Below are positions 17,078 through 26,124 of a DNA stretch of 64,000 nt, piece by piece; the stretch's first letter is position 1, and each line of letters opens with the position of its first letter. The stretch covers positions 9,501-73,500 of the forward strand of contig CAYSJU010000009.1 of NCBI GenBank assembly GCA_964431495.1, in the 5' to 3' direction. Under the pieces are notes generated by a model, which saw only the letters and a program-made list of their open reading frames with translations, searched no databases and was not told where the DNA came from. A program made the position numbers and the translations under genes. The DNA comes from CAYSJU01 sp964431495. Its GTDB lineage: Bacteria > Omnitrophota > Gorgyraeia > Tantalellales > Tantalellaceae.

Positions 17078-18622
17078 ATGGGCGATAAAAATCACATAAG
17101 TTTCTGGATATTTATGTTTTTCCTGACATTTTTTGTCATTATCTCGTATGGCCGTTTCGGGGGTGATGGGCTGGAAAACTATCTCACGGCTGAAAGTATC
17201 GTGCTTGACGGGGATTTCTCGATACATGACCGGCCCTTCGATGTCGCAGAGATGAGATACGCCGACAGGGGCCGCACGGGCGCGGATGGAAAAAGATACT
17301 CGACGTATGGTCTCGGTCTGGCATTTCTACTTGTGCCGTTCTACTGCCTGGGGCATATATTCTCTAATTTTATCGGCGGCGTCCCGCACGGTTACGTTAC
17401 CCAGTTCACGGTGTCGTTCTTCAATCCGATTGTATTAGCTCTTTTGTCAGTGGTGCTGTTCAAATTACTTTTAAGATTAGGGTACAACGCTAAAACAGTT
17501 TTTTTCACCAGTTTGATCTACTCTTTGTGTTCCATGAACGTGGTTTACGCGCGTTCCGGCTTTGCCGAACCCGCGATAGCGCTATTGGTCCTGTTAGCGG
17601 CGTTGTCGATGTTTGACTATTCCCGTGATGGAAAAATTTTCCCGGTCGTTCTAACCGCGGTTTCCATAGGGTACATGTTGTTCATAAAAAAGAACTCTTT
17701 TATATTATTTCCTGGTTTTGCCTTGTACTTTTTTTATTTATTGAGTAAGGACAAAAAGCTCTCACTCGGAGATAAAGTACGTCATTTCGCCTGTTTCGCG
17801 GGCCCCATCGTCCTGTCGGTTTTCGCCATTTTGCTGCAGAACAGGATACTTTACGGCGGCATAACGAGTACAGAGTACGGGACCGTCGGAGACCTGCTCT
17901 CAAAAGTAAGAACGGACGGGTATCCCGTCAAGGGCCTTTATTATTATTTGATAAGTTCCGGCAAGGGATACCTTATCTATAATATAGCACTGGTACTGGG
18001 GCTTTTTGCTTTGAGGGATTTTTATAGAAAACACAGGGATTACTGTATATTTATCGCGGCCCTTTTACTTTCCAACCTGTTATTTTACTCGTTCATATTT
18101 CTCAGGGGGTCATTATTTTCGTGGGGACCAAGGTATCTTTTTCCGACGCTTCCTTTGTTTGCTTTGTTCCTGGCTGAATTCATGAGCGGGAAAGATACCC
18201 TGAAGAGGAAGGTGACCGTCGCGTTTTTCGCGGCCGCGGGTTTTATCGTACAGCTGCCTAATCTCGTTGTCAGTTTTTCGAAATACCTGTTTTTTGTAAA
18301 AGAAAAACTTGGTCTCGAAGAGTTCCTCATCAATTTCATGCCCGAATTAAGCCCGGTAAAAGGGGTGTGGATGTTGCTGCTTTCTTTTATAAACAGGTTC
18401 CTGCGGGGGGTATCGCTGGATTTTTCATATAATCCCGATCTATGGTTTTTTGAAACAGTGAGGGCTTCTTTGGAAGGATACGATATAGCGGATATATGGT
18501 GGGTCAATGTGATAAAAATAGACCCCTCTTTGAAGATTCCCGTGTGTGTCGTGTTGGGCTTATTGTTGATATTGCTTATGTCCAGTTGCCGCAAAATAAT
18601 TATTTACCTGAAAAGATGCTGA
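17078..18622 (+). CDS. Polytopic membrane protein, GT-C / GT39-like glycosyltransferase candidate
   Basis: 514 residues with about ten to twelve hydrophobic helices starting at residue 8. After the first helix is a conserved-looking periplasmic loop (GGDGLENYLTAESIV with acidic residues, then a Tyr-Gly-rich SKYSTYGLGLA-type turn), the place where GT-C enzymes put their catalytic Asp/Glu. The later hydrophilic loops are short. It probably transfers a sugar from a polyprenyl-phosphate donor on the periplasmic side. It could instead be a polymer-handling membrane protein; no family motif is decisive. Confidence 0.65.
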   Translation: MGDKNHISFWIFMFFLTFFVIISYGRFGGDGLENYLTAESIVLDGDFSIHDRPFDVAEMRYADRGRTGADGKRYSTYGLGLAFLLVPFYCLGHIFSNFIGGVPHGYVTQFTVSFFNPIVLALLSVVLFKLLLRLGYNAKTVFFTSLIYSLCSMNVVYARSGFAEPAIALLVLLAALSMFDYSRDGKIFPVVLTAVSIGYMLFIKKNSFILFPGFALYFFYLLSKDKKLSLGDKVRHFACFAGPIVLSVFAILLQNRILYGGITSTEYGTVGDLLSKVRTDGYPVKGLYYYLISSGKGYLIYNIALVLGLFALRDFYRKHRDYCIFIAALLLSNLLFYSFIFLRGSLFSWGPRYLFPTLPLFALFLAEFMSGKDTLKRKVTVAFFAAAGFIVQLPNLVVSFSKYLFFVKEKLGLEEFLINFMPELSPVKGVWMLLLSFINRFLRGVSLDFSYNPDLWFFETVRASLEGYDIADIWWVNVIKIDPSLKIPVCVVLGLLLILLMSSCRKIIIYLKRC

Positions 18623-18624
18623 TC

Positions 18625-19593
18625 ATGAAAAGCCGGATATTTAACAGGATAAAAGGGATCTACGGCAGGCACAAAGGATCCATTTCGATCATTTTTCTCC
18701 TGGTGATCTTTGTCCTGTTTCTTCTTTATATGAAAGACAGGAAAGATGACTTTGGGCTGTTGCTCGGGTTGTCTTTTAATGACATATTCCTGTTGTTGGC
18801 GGGCGCCTTATTGTTCAAGCTGATTTTAGGTTATAATTTCCGGGTGCTCATTTCGTTTTTTGGTATAAACCTCGGATTCAGACAATGGTTCGGCCTGACA
18901 TGCATGGCGGCAATGGCGAATTATCTCCTGCCAGTAAAGGCGGGCGTCGCGGCGCAGGCCGTTTATCTGAAAAAGATCTATGGATTCAGGTATACTGATT
19001 TTTTAAGTTCGATAACGGGTTTTTACGCGGTGACATTCCTGGTAAACGCTGTTTCGGGAGTGGCTTTAAGTTTTCTGCTTTTTCGTCGAGGGGTAGAGTC
19101 CGCCGGCATGATATTGATCTTTTTTCTTCTTTTCACGGTCGTGACAGGCGTTTTCTTGTTTTTTTTATATCATTCCACAAAACTCAGCCACAAGCTGAGC
19201 TTTGTGAAGGGATTTTTAGAAGGGTTGAAGAATTTTCATGGCAAACCCCGGCGCGCGTTTTATCTTGTCATTTCGCAGATAGGCGTGATAATCGCGATAG
19301 GTGTCAGGCTTTTGATCGCTTTCCGTGTTCTGGGAATAGAGATAGACATTGTTTCGTGCATGGTAATAGCCCTGATAACGTCTTTCTCTATATTCGTGAG
19401 CGTGACCCCGGGAAATTTAGGGATAAAGGAGTTCCTGGTCACGTTCTCTGCCAGCGCGCTTGGTTTTACCCCTTCAGAGGGGCTTATGGTAGCCATGCTT
19501 GACAGGGGCGTTGATATAATTGTAAGTTTCGTGACGGGCTACGGGTTTACGTATATGCTCGCAAATAAAAAAGCAGTTCCACAGGACACTTAA
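18625..19593 (+). CDS. Lysylphosphatidylglycerol-synthase-TM-like integral membrane protein (UPF0104/flippase-like)
   Basis: 322 residues with about seven or eight hydrophobic helices and no soluble catalytic domain. The ANYLLPVKAGVAAQAVYLK segment and the late VSVTPGNLGIKEFLVTFS segment match the LPG_synthase_TM (AglD/MprF membrane domain) family. Stand-alone members sit in many surface glycan loci and are thought to move or modify lipid-linked substrates. ATG 18625 follows the previous stop by 2 bp; ATG 18616, overlapping that stop, is also possible. Confidence 0.8.
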   Translation: MKSRIFNRIKGIYGRHKGSISIIFLLVIFVLFLLYMKDRKDDFGLLLGLSFNDIFLLLAGALLFKLILGYNFRVLISFFGINLGFRQWFGLTCMAAMANYLLPVKAGVAAQAVYLKKIYGFRYTDFLSSITGFYAVTFLVNAVSGVALSFLLFRRGVESAGMILIFFLLFTVVTGVFLFFLYHSTKLSHKLSFVKGFLEGLKNFHGKPRRAFYLVISQIGVIIAIGVRLLIAFRVLGIEIDIVSCMVIALITSFSIFVSVTPGNLGIKEFLVTFSASALGFTPSEGLMVAMLDRGVDIIVSFVTGYGFTYMLANKKAVPQDT

Positions 19594-19602
19594 GGGCCTT
19601 TT

Positions 19603-20541
19603 ATGAAAGTAGGTATTTTTATATTGAATTATAACGGCAGCGGACTTTTAAGGCTTTGTCTGCCTTCCATAGTTGAGGCTGCCGCGAGAAGCCGTTATCA
19701 GTGTGAAGTTGTAGTGGTTGACAACCGGAGCGTCGATGACAGCCGGGATCTGGTCGCGGCGGAGTTTCCCGGCGTGGGATTCCGCGTGATGAAGGAGAAC
19801 AGGGTGCTTTGTTCTTTCAACGAAGTTGCCCGCGACTCTGACGCGGATAAAATAATTCTTCTAAATAACGACCTGGTGGTAGATAAGAATTTTATAGATC
19901 CTTTGATCGGTATTTTTTCAGAAAAAGAAAATGTGTTTTTATCCGCCGCGAGGGTATACAATTTCGACGGAACAGAACTGGAAGAGGGCAGGACAAAAGC
20001 CATAGTAAAGTGGGGGAGTTTAAAAGGGATTTCCAAGTATAAGGGTTACGAGAACGAACTGGAAAACATCGATTACACTTTCCAGGCCGGGTTCGGCGCG
20101 TTTGACAGGAAAAAGTTTCTGGAACTTGATGGATACGATCCACTTTATCTGCCGGGGATACTGGAAGATACGGATATCTGTTTCAGGGCGTGGCGAAGCG
20201 GATATAAATGTTTCTATCAGCCCAGGAGTCACATATACCATATTGGGAAAGCCAGTTTCAAGAAACGTTTTGGCAATAGAAAACTTTTGGCCATAAGCCA
20301 CAGGAACACGTATTTTTTCATGTGGAAGAACATCACGGATAAAAAGATGCTTTTCATGAACATATTTTTTGCGGCCCCCAGGATGTTTTACGCGCTTGTT
20401 ACCATGAAGTGGGAGATAATATGGGGTTTTTTGTGGTTTCTTCAGAGGATCCCGGATGTATTGAAAAGAAGAAAACAGGAGTTCGAGAACAGAGGGTGTT
20501 ATATTAAAGGAGATAAAGAGGTTCTGGGGCTTTTTGGCTGA
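19603..20541 (+). CDS. Family 2 glycosyltransferase (rhamnosyltransferase-like)
   Basis: 312 residues. The GT2 nucleotide-binding start FILNYNGSGLL, the acidic VVVDNRSVDDS, and LLNNDLVVDKNF (DxD-type site) are present, followed by FGAFDRKKFLELDGYDP and LEDTDICFRAWRSGY, the typical Glu-Asp-Thr-Asp acceptor motif of WbbL-like enzymes. A hydrophobic patch near residues 255-285 may touch the membrane. It adds a sugar to a growing surface oligosaccharide. Confidence 0.88.
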   Translation: MKVGIFILNYNGSGLLRLCLPSIVEAAARSRYQCEVVVVDNRSVDDSRDLVAAEFPGVGFRVMKENRVLCSFNEVARDSDADKIILLNNDLVVDKNFIDPLIGIFSEKENVFLSAARVYNFDGTELEEGRTKAIVKWGSLKGISKYKGYENELENIDYTFQAGFGAFDRKKFLELDGYDPLYLPGILEDTDICFRAWRSGYKCFYQPRSHIYHIGKASFKKRFGNRKLLAISHRNTYFFMWKNITDKKMLFMNIFFAAPRMFYALVTMKWEIIWGFLWFLQRIPDVLKRRKQEFENRGCYIKGDKEVLGLFG

Positions 20542-20567
20542 AAATACTTATCAAGGACTTGTGGACC

Positions 20568-22298
20568 ATGGTGAAATTAGAGAAATTGATCGCTGAAAGA
20601 TTTGATGTTCTGGCAGACACATTCCCGTCTTTCATAGAAAAGGATGACGCGAGGCTCGGGGCTATTTTGCGCAATGCCGGGGATATTGCAGGAAAAAGGG
20701 TGCTTGAAGTGGGTTGCGGGAAGGGACGCGTTTCAAGGATATTTAAAGATCAAGGAGCGGATATATACGGAGTGGATGTATCGGAAAAACTCCTTCAGGA
20801 AGCAAAGAATATCAGCCCGTTTTCTTTTATAAAAGCGGAAGCGTATCAAATGCCGTTTAAAGATGATACCTTTGATATTGTGGTTATGCTTGAGGTATTC
20901 GAGCACATACCGGATCCGCATTCAGCGTTGAGGGAAATAACAAGAGTTCTTAAGAATGACGGGAAATTGATCGTCGTCGACAGAAATAAGTTTTCGTTGA
21001 ATAACAGAAGGTTTTTAGTCCCGAATCTCCTGATAAAAAGATATCATGAGCTGAAAAACGAATGGATGTATCCAAAGGATTTTCCATACCGTGAACGCTG
21101 GTTCGATCCGGGAAGGGTCCACAGGACATTCAGGCGGTATTTTAAGGACGCGGGTTATGAATATATCATTTCAGATGGAGAAAGGAAGAGATGGTGGCAT
21201 TTTGTCTTTAAACTGGTTCCTCAAACCCGCCACTTTGTATTATGGCACGGCAGGCGTAAACATAAGAGAGGCGAGAAAAGGCAATATCGTGAAGGGAAAA
21301 GGGCTGTGGTAAAAGAATTCGGCGCGGGGCATCTGCGGGTAAGGGAAAAAGTCGCGGAGACCCCCGGCATGCGAAGCCCGGCCGGCACAAAAAGTCGAAT
21401 GAGCGGGATCTTTACGCTGAGGATAGATGCTGATGAGTATGAAGAAAAGTCTTTTTCCGGGTACTCGGGTCTATTTGAAAAATATAAGGATGCCATTACG
21501 ATCTTCTTTAACGTTAACTCGTTCAAGAACGCTGCCGGTGAAATAAAAAAATGTAAGCAGATCGGACTTGATATACAATCGCACGGGTTTTATCACCATA
21601 CTTATAGCGACTACAAGAGCAACAGATACAACATAAGAAAGGCAAAAGTTTTTTTTGAAAACCTGGGTGTAAGAACAAAAGGATTCGCGTCTCCCATGGG
21701 CAGATGGAACTTGCCGCTGATGAGAGCCCTGGAAGATGAAGGGTACGCATATTCTTCGGATTTCGCGTATGATTATCTCAGTTTGCCGACCAGGCCCAGC
21801 ATGGACCGCAGATACTGCGGCATATTAGAAATACCCGTGTTTCCAGTCGCCCCGGAACTTTTCTTTCAGAAAAGGCAATGTGAAATAAGCGATGTTTTAG
21901 GATATTATAAAAGTGCGATAGATGAAATGATCGATTGCGGATTACCGGTAATTATATACGCTCACACGAGTGTGGATCACGGCGAGATACCCAAATTACT
22001 GGAGAAAATAGTCGACTATGCGGTTCCGGACAAAGGTCTAAGCCCTAAAAACATGACGGAGGTCCATGATCACTGGCAAAGGGGCGTTGACCATGAGAAT
22101 GGACCTGCCGGTAACATTGTTTCCGTTAAAACGCCGCATCCTGATTTTTGGGGACGGCCGGTGAACGAGCCGTTCTACAGAAAGATGAAAGACCGGCTGA
22201 AGGATATTATTGACTTTGAACGGATCACACCGGTCGATGAATTAAGGTGTAATCGGATCAAGAAGGCAATGAAAATATTGGCGAGAAACATTTTATGA
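20568..22298 (+). CDS. Fusion protein: SAM methyltransferase plus polysaccharide-deacetylase-like domain
   Basis: 576 residues from ATG 20568, with AAGGA ten bases upstream; the TTG at 20559 is too close to that site. Residues 1-225 form a class I methyltransferase (VLEVGCGKG at 45-53, VVMLEVFEHIPDP, RVLKNDGKLIVVD). A basic linker spans about 226-280. Residues 281-576 look like a NodB-type deacetylase barrel: IDADE (Asp287, Asp289) and SHGFYHH (His339, His343/344) resemble the catalytic Asp and the metal-binding His-x3-His motif. Together it could deacetylate an amino sugar and methylate the product or a neighbouring group. There is no signal peptide, so the deacetylase part appears cytosolic, unlike most NodB proteins. 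Confidence 0.78.
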   Translation: MVKLEKLIAERFDVLADTFPSFIEKDDARLGAILRNAGDIAGKRVLEVGCGKGRVSRIFKDQGADIYGVDVSEKLLQEAKNISPFSFIKAEAYQMPFKDDTFDIVVMLEVFEHIPDPHSALREITRVLKNDGKLIVVDRNKFSLNNRRFLVPNLLIKRYHELKNEWMYPKDFPYRERWFDPGRVHRTFRRYFKDAGYEYIISDGERKRWWHFVFKLVPQTRHFVLWHGRRKHKRGEKRQYREGKRAVVKEFGAGHLRVREKVAETPGMRSPAGTKSRMSGIFTLRIDADEYEEKSFSGYSGLFEKYKDAITIFFNVNSFKNAAGEIKKCKQIGLDIQSHGFYHHTYSDYKSNRYNIRKAKVFFENLGVRTKGFASPMGRWNLPLMRALEDEGYAYSSDFAYDYLSLPTRPSMDRRYCGILEIPVFPVAPELFFQKRQCEISDVLGYYKSAIDEMIDCGLPVIIYAHTSVDHGEIPKLLEKIVDYAVPDKGLSPKNMTEVHDHWQRGVDHENGPAGNIVSVKTPHPDFWGRPVNEPFYRKMKDRLKDIIDFERITPVDELRCNRIKKAMKILARNIL

Positions 22299-22312
22299 AA
22301 CCAGGAGGAGAA

Positions 22313-23281
22313 ATGGCGAATTACTATAAGAACAAGAGAGTGCTTGTAACAGGCGCTGATGGATTCATGGGGTCGCATCTTACGGAGAGGTTGATCGCCG
22401 AAGGCGCGAAAGTGTCGGTTTTTATCCGCGGAAATTCAACCACAGGCACCACCCAGTATACTTTAAAGAACATAAAACATATTGAAGGAGAGATGGATGG
22501 CATCATAACCGGCAACATCGCGAGCGCTGACGCCAGGGAACTGGTCATAAAAAACAGGCCGGATATTATTTTTCACCTGGCCGCTGACGCCTACGTACCG
22601 AATTCTTTTGATCATCCGCTGGAAGTGATGGAAACGAACGTAATAGGGACTCTCAACATGCTGCACGCGGTGAAGGAAGGGAAAGGCATAAAGAGGATCG
22701 TCTGCACTTCTTCCAGCGAGATATACGGTATGACCATAGGCGGCTCCATTGACGAAGAACACCCGCTTTATCCTTCATCGCCTTACGCCGCGAGCAAAGC
22801 CGCGGCGGATAAGTACTGTTATTCCTACTGGAACACCTATCACCTGCCAATAACCATAATAAGGCCGTTCAACACTTACGGCCCCAGGCATACATATGAT
22901 GTGATACCAAAGTTCATCGACCTGGCGCTGAAGGGGAGAAACCTTACCGTGCAAGGCACGGGCAGGCAGTCCAGGGATTTCACTTATATAGACGATATGG
23001 TCGATGCTTTCATGATCATGGGGAGCCACAAGGACGCGATCGGGAAGGCGGTAAATTTCGGGACAGGCGAAGCAATAACCATAAATTACATCGCCAGAAA
23101 GATAAAAGAGTTTTCCGGTTCGAAGTCCAGCATAATACATACCAGGGAACGGAAAGCGCAGGTGCCCAAGCTCCTGTGCGATTATTCATTCGCAAAAAAA
23201 CTTTTCAACTGGAAACCGAAAATATTCATTAATGAAGGATTAAGGAGGAATATCCAATGGGTAAAAGAGAACCAGACGTGA
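22313..23281 (+). CDS. NAD-dependent nucleotide-sugar 4,6-dehydratase/epimerase (extended SDR, LegB/GMD-like)
   Basis: 322 residues from ATG 22313, preceded by AGGAGG; ATG 22295 overlaps the fusion gene and lacks a site. The NAD loop is GADGFMGSHL, the SSSEIYG catalytic Ser strand and SPYAASKAAADKY give the YxxxK pair, and RPFNTYGPRHTYDVIPKFI and GRQSRDFTYIDDMV match RmlB/LegB/GMD-type enzymes. It most likely converts a UDP-HexNAc or GDP/dTDP-hexose to the 4-keto-6-deoxy form. The adjacent hexapeptide acetyltransferase suggests a diacetamido or acetamido sugar end product, but no dedicated 4-keto aminotransferase lies next to it. Confidence 0.85.
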   Translation: MANYYKNKRVLVTGADGFMGSHLTERLIAEGAKVSVFIRGNSTTGTTQYTLKNIKHIEGEMDGIITGNIASADARELVIKNRPDIIFHLAADAYVPNSFDHPLEVMETNVIGTLNMLHAVKEGKGIKRIVCTSSSEIYGMTIGGSIDEEHPLYPSSPYAASKAAADKYCYSYWNTYHLPITIIRPFNTYGPRHTYDVIPKFIDLALKGRNLTVQGTGRQSRDFTYIDDMVDAFMIMGSHKDAIGKAVNFGTGEAITINYIARKIKEFSGSKSSIIHTRERKAQVPKLLCDYSFAKKLFNWKPKIFINEGLRRNIQWVKENQT

Positions 23282-23739
23282 AGATACATCCGACGGCGCT
23301 GATCTCAGATAAAGCGAAGATAGGCAAAGGCACGGTTGTATGGGCTTACACGCAGGTCATGGACGGAACAGAGATAGGCGAGAACTGTATCCTTGCGAAT
23401 GGTGTTTACATAGACAGGAACGTGAAAATGGGACGGAACGTGAGAGTGCAGAACAAGACGTCCATATACAACGGCACCATCATCGAGGACAATGTTTTTA
23501 TAGGCCCCCACACATGCTTCACGAACGATAAATATCCGAGGCATGATACCACAAGAGACCTTGCGGACATTTCCTGGCGCGTTAAGGAAGGCGCCTCGAT
23601 CGGGGCAAACGTAACGGTCCTGGCCGATGTCACTATCGGACGGAACGCTGTTGTAGGAGCGGGGTCCGTTGTCACAAAGGATGTGCCGGACAATGCGATC
23701 TGTTACGGAAATCCCGCAAAGGTCATGGGAAAGGTGTAG
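23257..23739 (+). CDS. Hexapeptide-repeat N-acetyltransferase (WbpD/WlbB-like)
   Basis: 160 residues made almost wholly of left-handed beta-helix hexads, for example GKGTVVWAYTQV, GENCILANGVYI, IEDNVFIGPH and GRNAVVGAGSVVTKDV, ending in YGNPAKV. The insert CFTNDKYPRH is characteristic of the WbpD/WlbB/FdtC group, which acetylates a 3-amino or 4-amino nucleotide sugar. The start has AAGGAGGAA at good spacing and overlaps the dehydratase gene by 25 bp. It acts in the cytosol before glycosyl transfer. Confidence 0.87.
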   Translation: MGKREPDVKIHPTALISDKAKIGKGTVVWAYTQVMDGTEIGENCILANGVYIDRNVKMGRNVRVQNKTSIYNGTIIEDNVFIGPHTCFTNDKYPRHDTTRDLADISWRVKEGASIGANVTVLADVTIGRNAVVGAGSVVTKDVPDNAICYGNPAKVMGKV

Positions 23740-23745
23740 GATACC

Positions 23746-24918
23746 ATGGATAAGATCGTTTCAGGCGGTGAAATATTGCTTGCTCAAGACTGGTTAATGT
23801 GTTCCGGGATACAGGACCTGAAGGGACGTGAAGCCGGCGGTTTTAATGCATGGTTTGATCTGCGATCAGGGCAGTATCCCTATGTGTATTCGGAGATCAC
23901 GGGATACGGTATAACCTCTCTTTTGTTCCTGAAAGGTTTTTTTGATGAGGATTTTGTGGAAAGAGCCATCCTTGCCGCTGACTGGCTGCGGGACAAGGCG
24001 GAGCACAAGCTCGGCGGTGTGAGGACCAGGCATTACCATCAGGATATGTCGGAATCCGACAGATATTCTTTTGAGAGCGAGAACATATACGCTTTTGACA
24101 ACGGCATGGTATTATATGGACTCATCAATCTGTTCAAAGAATGCGGGGACAGGCAGTATCTTGAATTCTCAAAAAGGATCGCCGATCTCCTGATCGAAAA
24201 GATGCGAAGAGATGATGGGCTTTTTTGCGCGGTTTATAATCACAAGACAGGGGAGAAAACGGACCACACCTGGAAGTGGTCAACCCAGAGCGGCAGTTAT
24301 CATGCCAAGCTGGCCCTGGGATTTACCGATCTTTATGACGTCACAAAGGACAATGTTTACAGGGATGCTGTTTTAACGCTTTGCCGGAAGTCCCTGGATT
24401 TCCAGGAGCCGGACGGAAGGTTCATTACTTCCCGCGCGGATAACAGCACGCATCTGCACCCGCATGCTTATTCAGCGGAAGGGCTGTTATACGCCGGTAT
24501 GTATTTCAAACGCGATGAGTTCATCCTCGCTGCGGTGAAAGCCGTAAAATGGGCGCTTGATAACCAATGCCGGGATGGCGGCATACCAAAGAAATTTGAC
24601 GGCGAAAAGTTCATCACGCATTACAGGGTGGATATTCTGGCGCAGATACTCAGGCTGGGGGTGATCCTGGACGGCATAGGACAGCTGGATAAGAGCTATA
24701 TTGATGGGCTGAAAGAATTGAGAAGCAGGTTGCTCACTTTCCAGCACCTCCAGGAGGGTCTTCAAAAAGGAGGTTTTTATTATGGTTTTACACTGGAAGG
24801 TGAAAAAAGAAACCATATCAACTCCTGGTGCAGCATGTTCGCCATCCAGGCGCTTATTATGTTTGAAAAGATGGATTCAGAAAACGTGGATATCAACAGT
24901 CTGAGGTGTTTTGTATAA
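23746..24918 (+). CDS. (alpha/alpha)6-barrel protein, six-hairpin glycosidase-like, function unknown
   Basis: 390 residues with repeating helical hairpins: SEITGYGITSLLFL, AILAADWLRDK, DNGMVLYGLINL, GSYHAKLALGFTDLYD, HPHAYSAEGLLYAGM and GIPKKFDGE. These match the six-hairpin barrel of GH88/GH105, GlcNAc 2-epimerase and glucuronyl C5-epimerase-like proteins. There is no signal peptide, so it is predicted cytosolic. It lies between an acetyltransferase and WecB; an epimerase or hydrolase acting on a sugar intermediate is possible, but I do not recognise a catalytic signature strong enough to name. Confidence 0.6.
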   Translation: MDKIVSGGEILLAQDWLMCSGIQDLKGREAGGFNAWFDLRSGQYPYVYSEITGYGITSLLFLKGFFDEDFVERAILAADWLRDKAEHKLGGVRTRHYHQDMSESDRYSFESENIYAFDNGMVLYGLINLFKECGDRQYLEFSKRIADLLIEKMRRDDGLFCAVYNHKTGEKTDHTWKWSTQSGSYHAKLALGFTDLYDVTKDNVYRDAVLTLCRKSLDFQEPDGRFITSRADNSTHLHPHAYSAEGLLYAGMYFKRDEFILAAVKAVKWALDNQCRDGGIPKKFDGEKFITHYRVDILAQILRLGVILDGIGQLDKSYIDGLKELRSRLLTFQHLQEGLQKGGFYYGFTLEGEKRNHINSWCSMFAIQALIMFEKMDSENVDINSLRCFV

Positions 24919-26039
24919 TGGGCATGAAGATAGGGTTCATATTCGGGACCAGACCGGAGATCATCAAGTTAAGCTCGATCATCCGCCATTGCATAAAGAA
25001 ACAGATCCCTTTTTTCACAATACATACCGGCCAGCATTATTCCCGCGGAATGTCCAGCTCTTTCCTGGAAGAACTTCAGCTGCCGGAACCCGACTATAAC
25101 CTTAACATAAGATCCAAGGCTCCGTTCAGGCAGGGGGACCATACCGGAAGGATGATGATAAAGCTGGAAGAGATACTGCTGAGGGAGATGCCTTCCGTGG
25201 CCCTTGTACAGGGTGACACCAATTCGGTGCTGGCCGGGGCGCTGGCGGTTTCCAAGATCTCGACCACAAGATCGTTTACGGGTTTTAACATAAAGCTGGG
25301 CCATGTGGAAGCGGGACTCAGGAGTTATGACAGGGCCATGCCGGAAGAGATCAACAGGGTTATGGCGGATCATTTATCCGATTATCTCTTTGCACCCACG
25401 CGGAAGGCGAAAGATATCGCGAGCCACGAGGGCATAAAGAAGACAAAGGTATGGGTCACGGGAAATACCATAGTGGACGCGCTATATCACGGCCTTGAGG
25501 TAGGAAGGAAAAATAAAGACATCCTGTCCGGGAACGGCCTTAAAAAGGATTCCTATATTCTTTTGACACTTCACCGCCAGGAGAATGTCGATAACAGGAA
25601 GCGGCTGGATGAGATATTAAATGCAGTGAAGAAAATAGCGCGGAAACATAAAATGCCGGTGGTGTTTCCCATACATCCCAGGACGGTCAGAAAATTGAAA
25701 ATGTTCGGTATTGACCCGAAAAGTTATCTCCACGTTATAGAGCCGTGCCCGTTCCTTGATTTTCTGCAGCTGGAAGCTAACGCGCGTCTTGTCCTTACCG
25801 ATTCCGGCGGGGTTCAGGAGGAATCATGCGTGCTCAGGGTCCCCTGTGTCACCCTCAGGGATTCCACGGAAAGGCCAGAAACAGTGGAATCCGGGGCGAA
25901 CATTATCGCGGGAGCGCGCTCAAGAGAGATAGCTGATTCAGCGGAGATGATGCTTAACAGGAAGAGAGATTGGAGAAATCCGTTTGGAGACGGCACCGCG
26001 GGCAAAAGAATAATTGAAATATTGGTGAAACAGCATTAG
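24918..26039 (+). CDS. wecB: UDP-N-acetylglucosamine 2-epimerase (non-hydrolysing)
   Basis: About 373 residues, the normal WecB length. The N-terminal IFGTRPEIIK, TGQHYS, VQGDTNS, GHVEAGLRSYDRAMPEEINR, LLTLHRQENV, FPIHPRT and TDSGGVQEES-RVPCVTLRD-TERPET motifs are all present. It interconverts UDP-GlcNAc and UDP-ManNAc in the cytosol. The ATG at 24918 overlaps the previous stop (TAATG); ATG 24924 is an alternative. It would supply ManNAc for a surface polymer or for ManNAcA-type sugars together with the acetyltransferase and dehydratase just upstream. Confidence 0.95.
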   Translation: MGMKIGFIFGTRPEIIKLSSIIRHCIKKQIPFFTIHTGQHYSRGMSSSFLEELQLPEPDYNLNIRSKAPFRQGDHTGRMMIKLEEILLREMPSVALVQGDTNSVLAGALAVSKISTTRSFTGFNIKLGHVEAGLRSYDRAMPEEINRVMADHLSDYLFAPTRKAKDIASHEGIKKTKVWVTGNTIVDALYHGLEVGRKNKDILSGNGLKKDSYILLTLHRQENVDNRKRLDEILNAVKKIARKHKMPVVFPIHPRTVRKLKMFGIDPKSYLHVIEPCPFLDFLQLEANARLVLTDSGGVQEESCVLRVPCVTLRDSTERPETVESGANIIAGARSREIADSAEMMLNRKRDWRNPFGDGTAGKRIIEILVKQH

Positions 26040-26044
26040 TTTTG

Positions 26045-26100
26045 AGCTTTCAATCGTCAGCCTTCGGTAGCTGATAGCTGAAAGTTGAAGGCCGAAAGCT
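26045..26100. repeat. Heptanucleotide array with internal inversion
   Basis: Eight consecutive 7-bp units fill the gap between wecB and the next gene. The first three resemble AGCTTTC, and the last five resemble GAAAGCT, its exact reverse complement. The array can therefore fold into a loose hairpin. No promoter is evident; the following ribosome site (AGGGAG) begins 13 bp after it. Confidence 0.8.
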
Positions 26101-26124
26101 TTATCATTGTTTAGGGAGATAAGA

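Noticed and set aside
26040..26124. A promoter between wecB and the GT4 gene
   Set aside because: The gap is filled by the heptad array, and no -35/-10 pair with acceptable spacing is visible.
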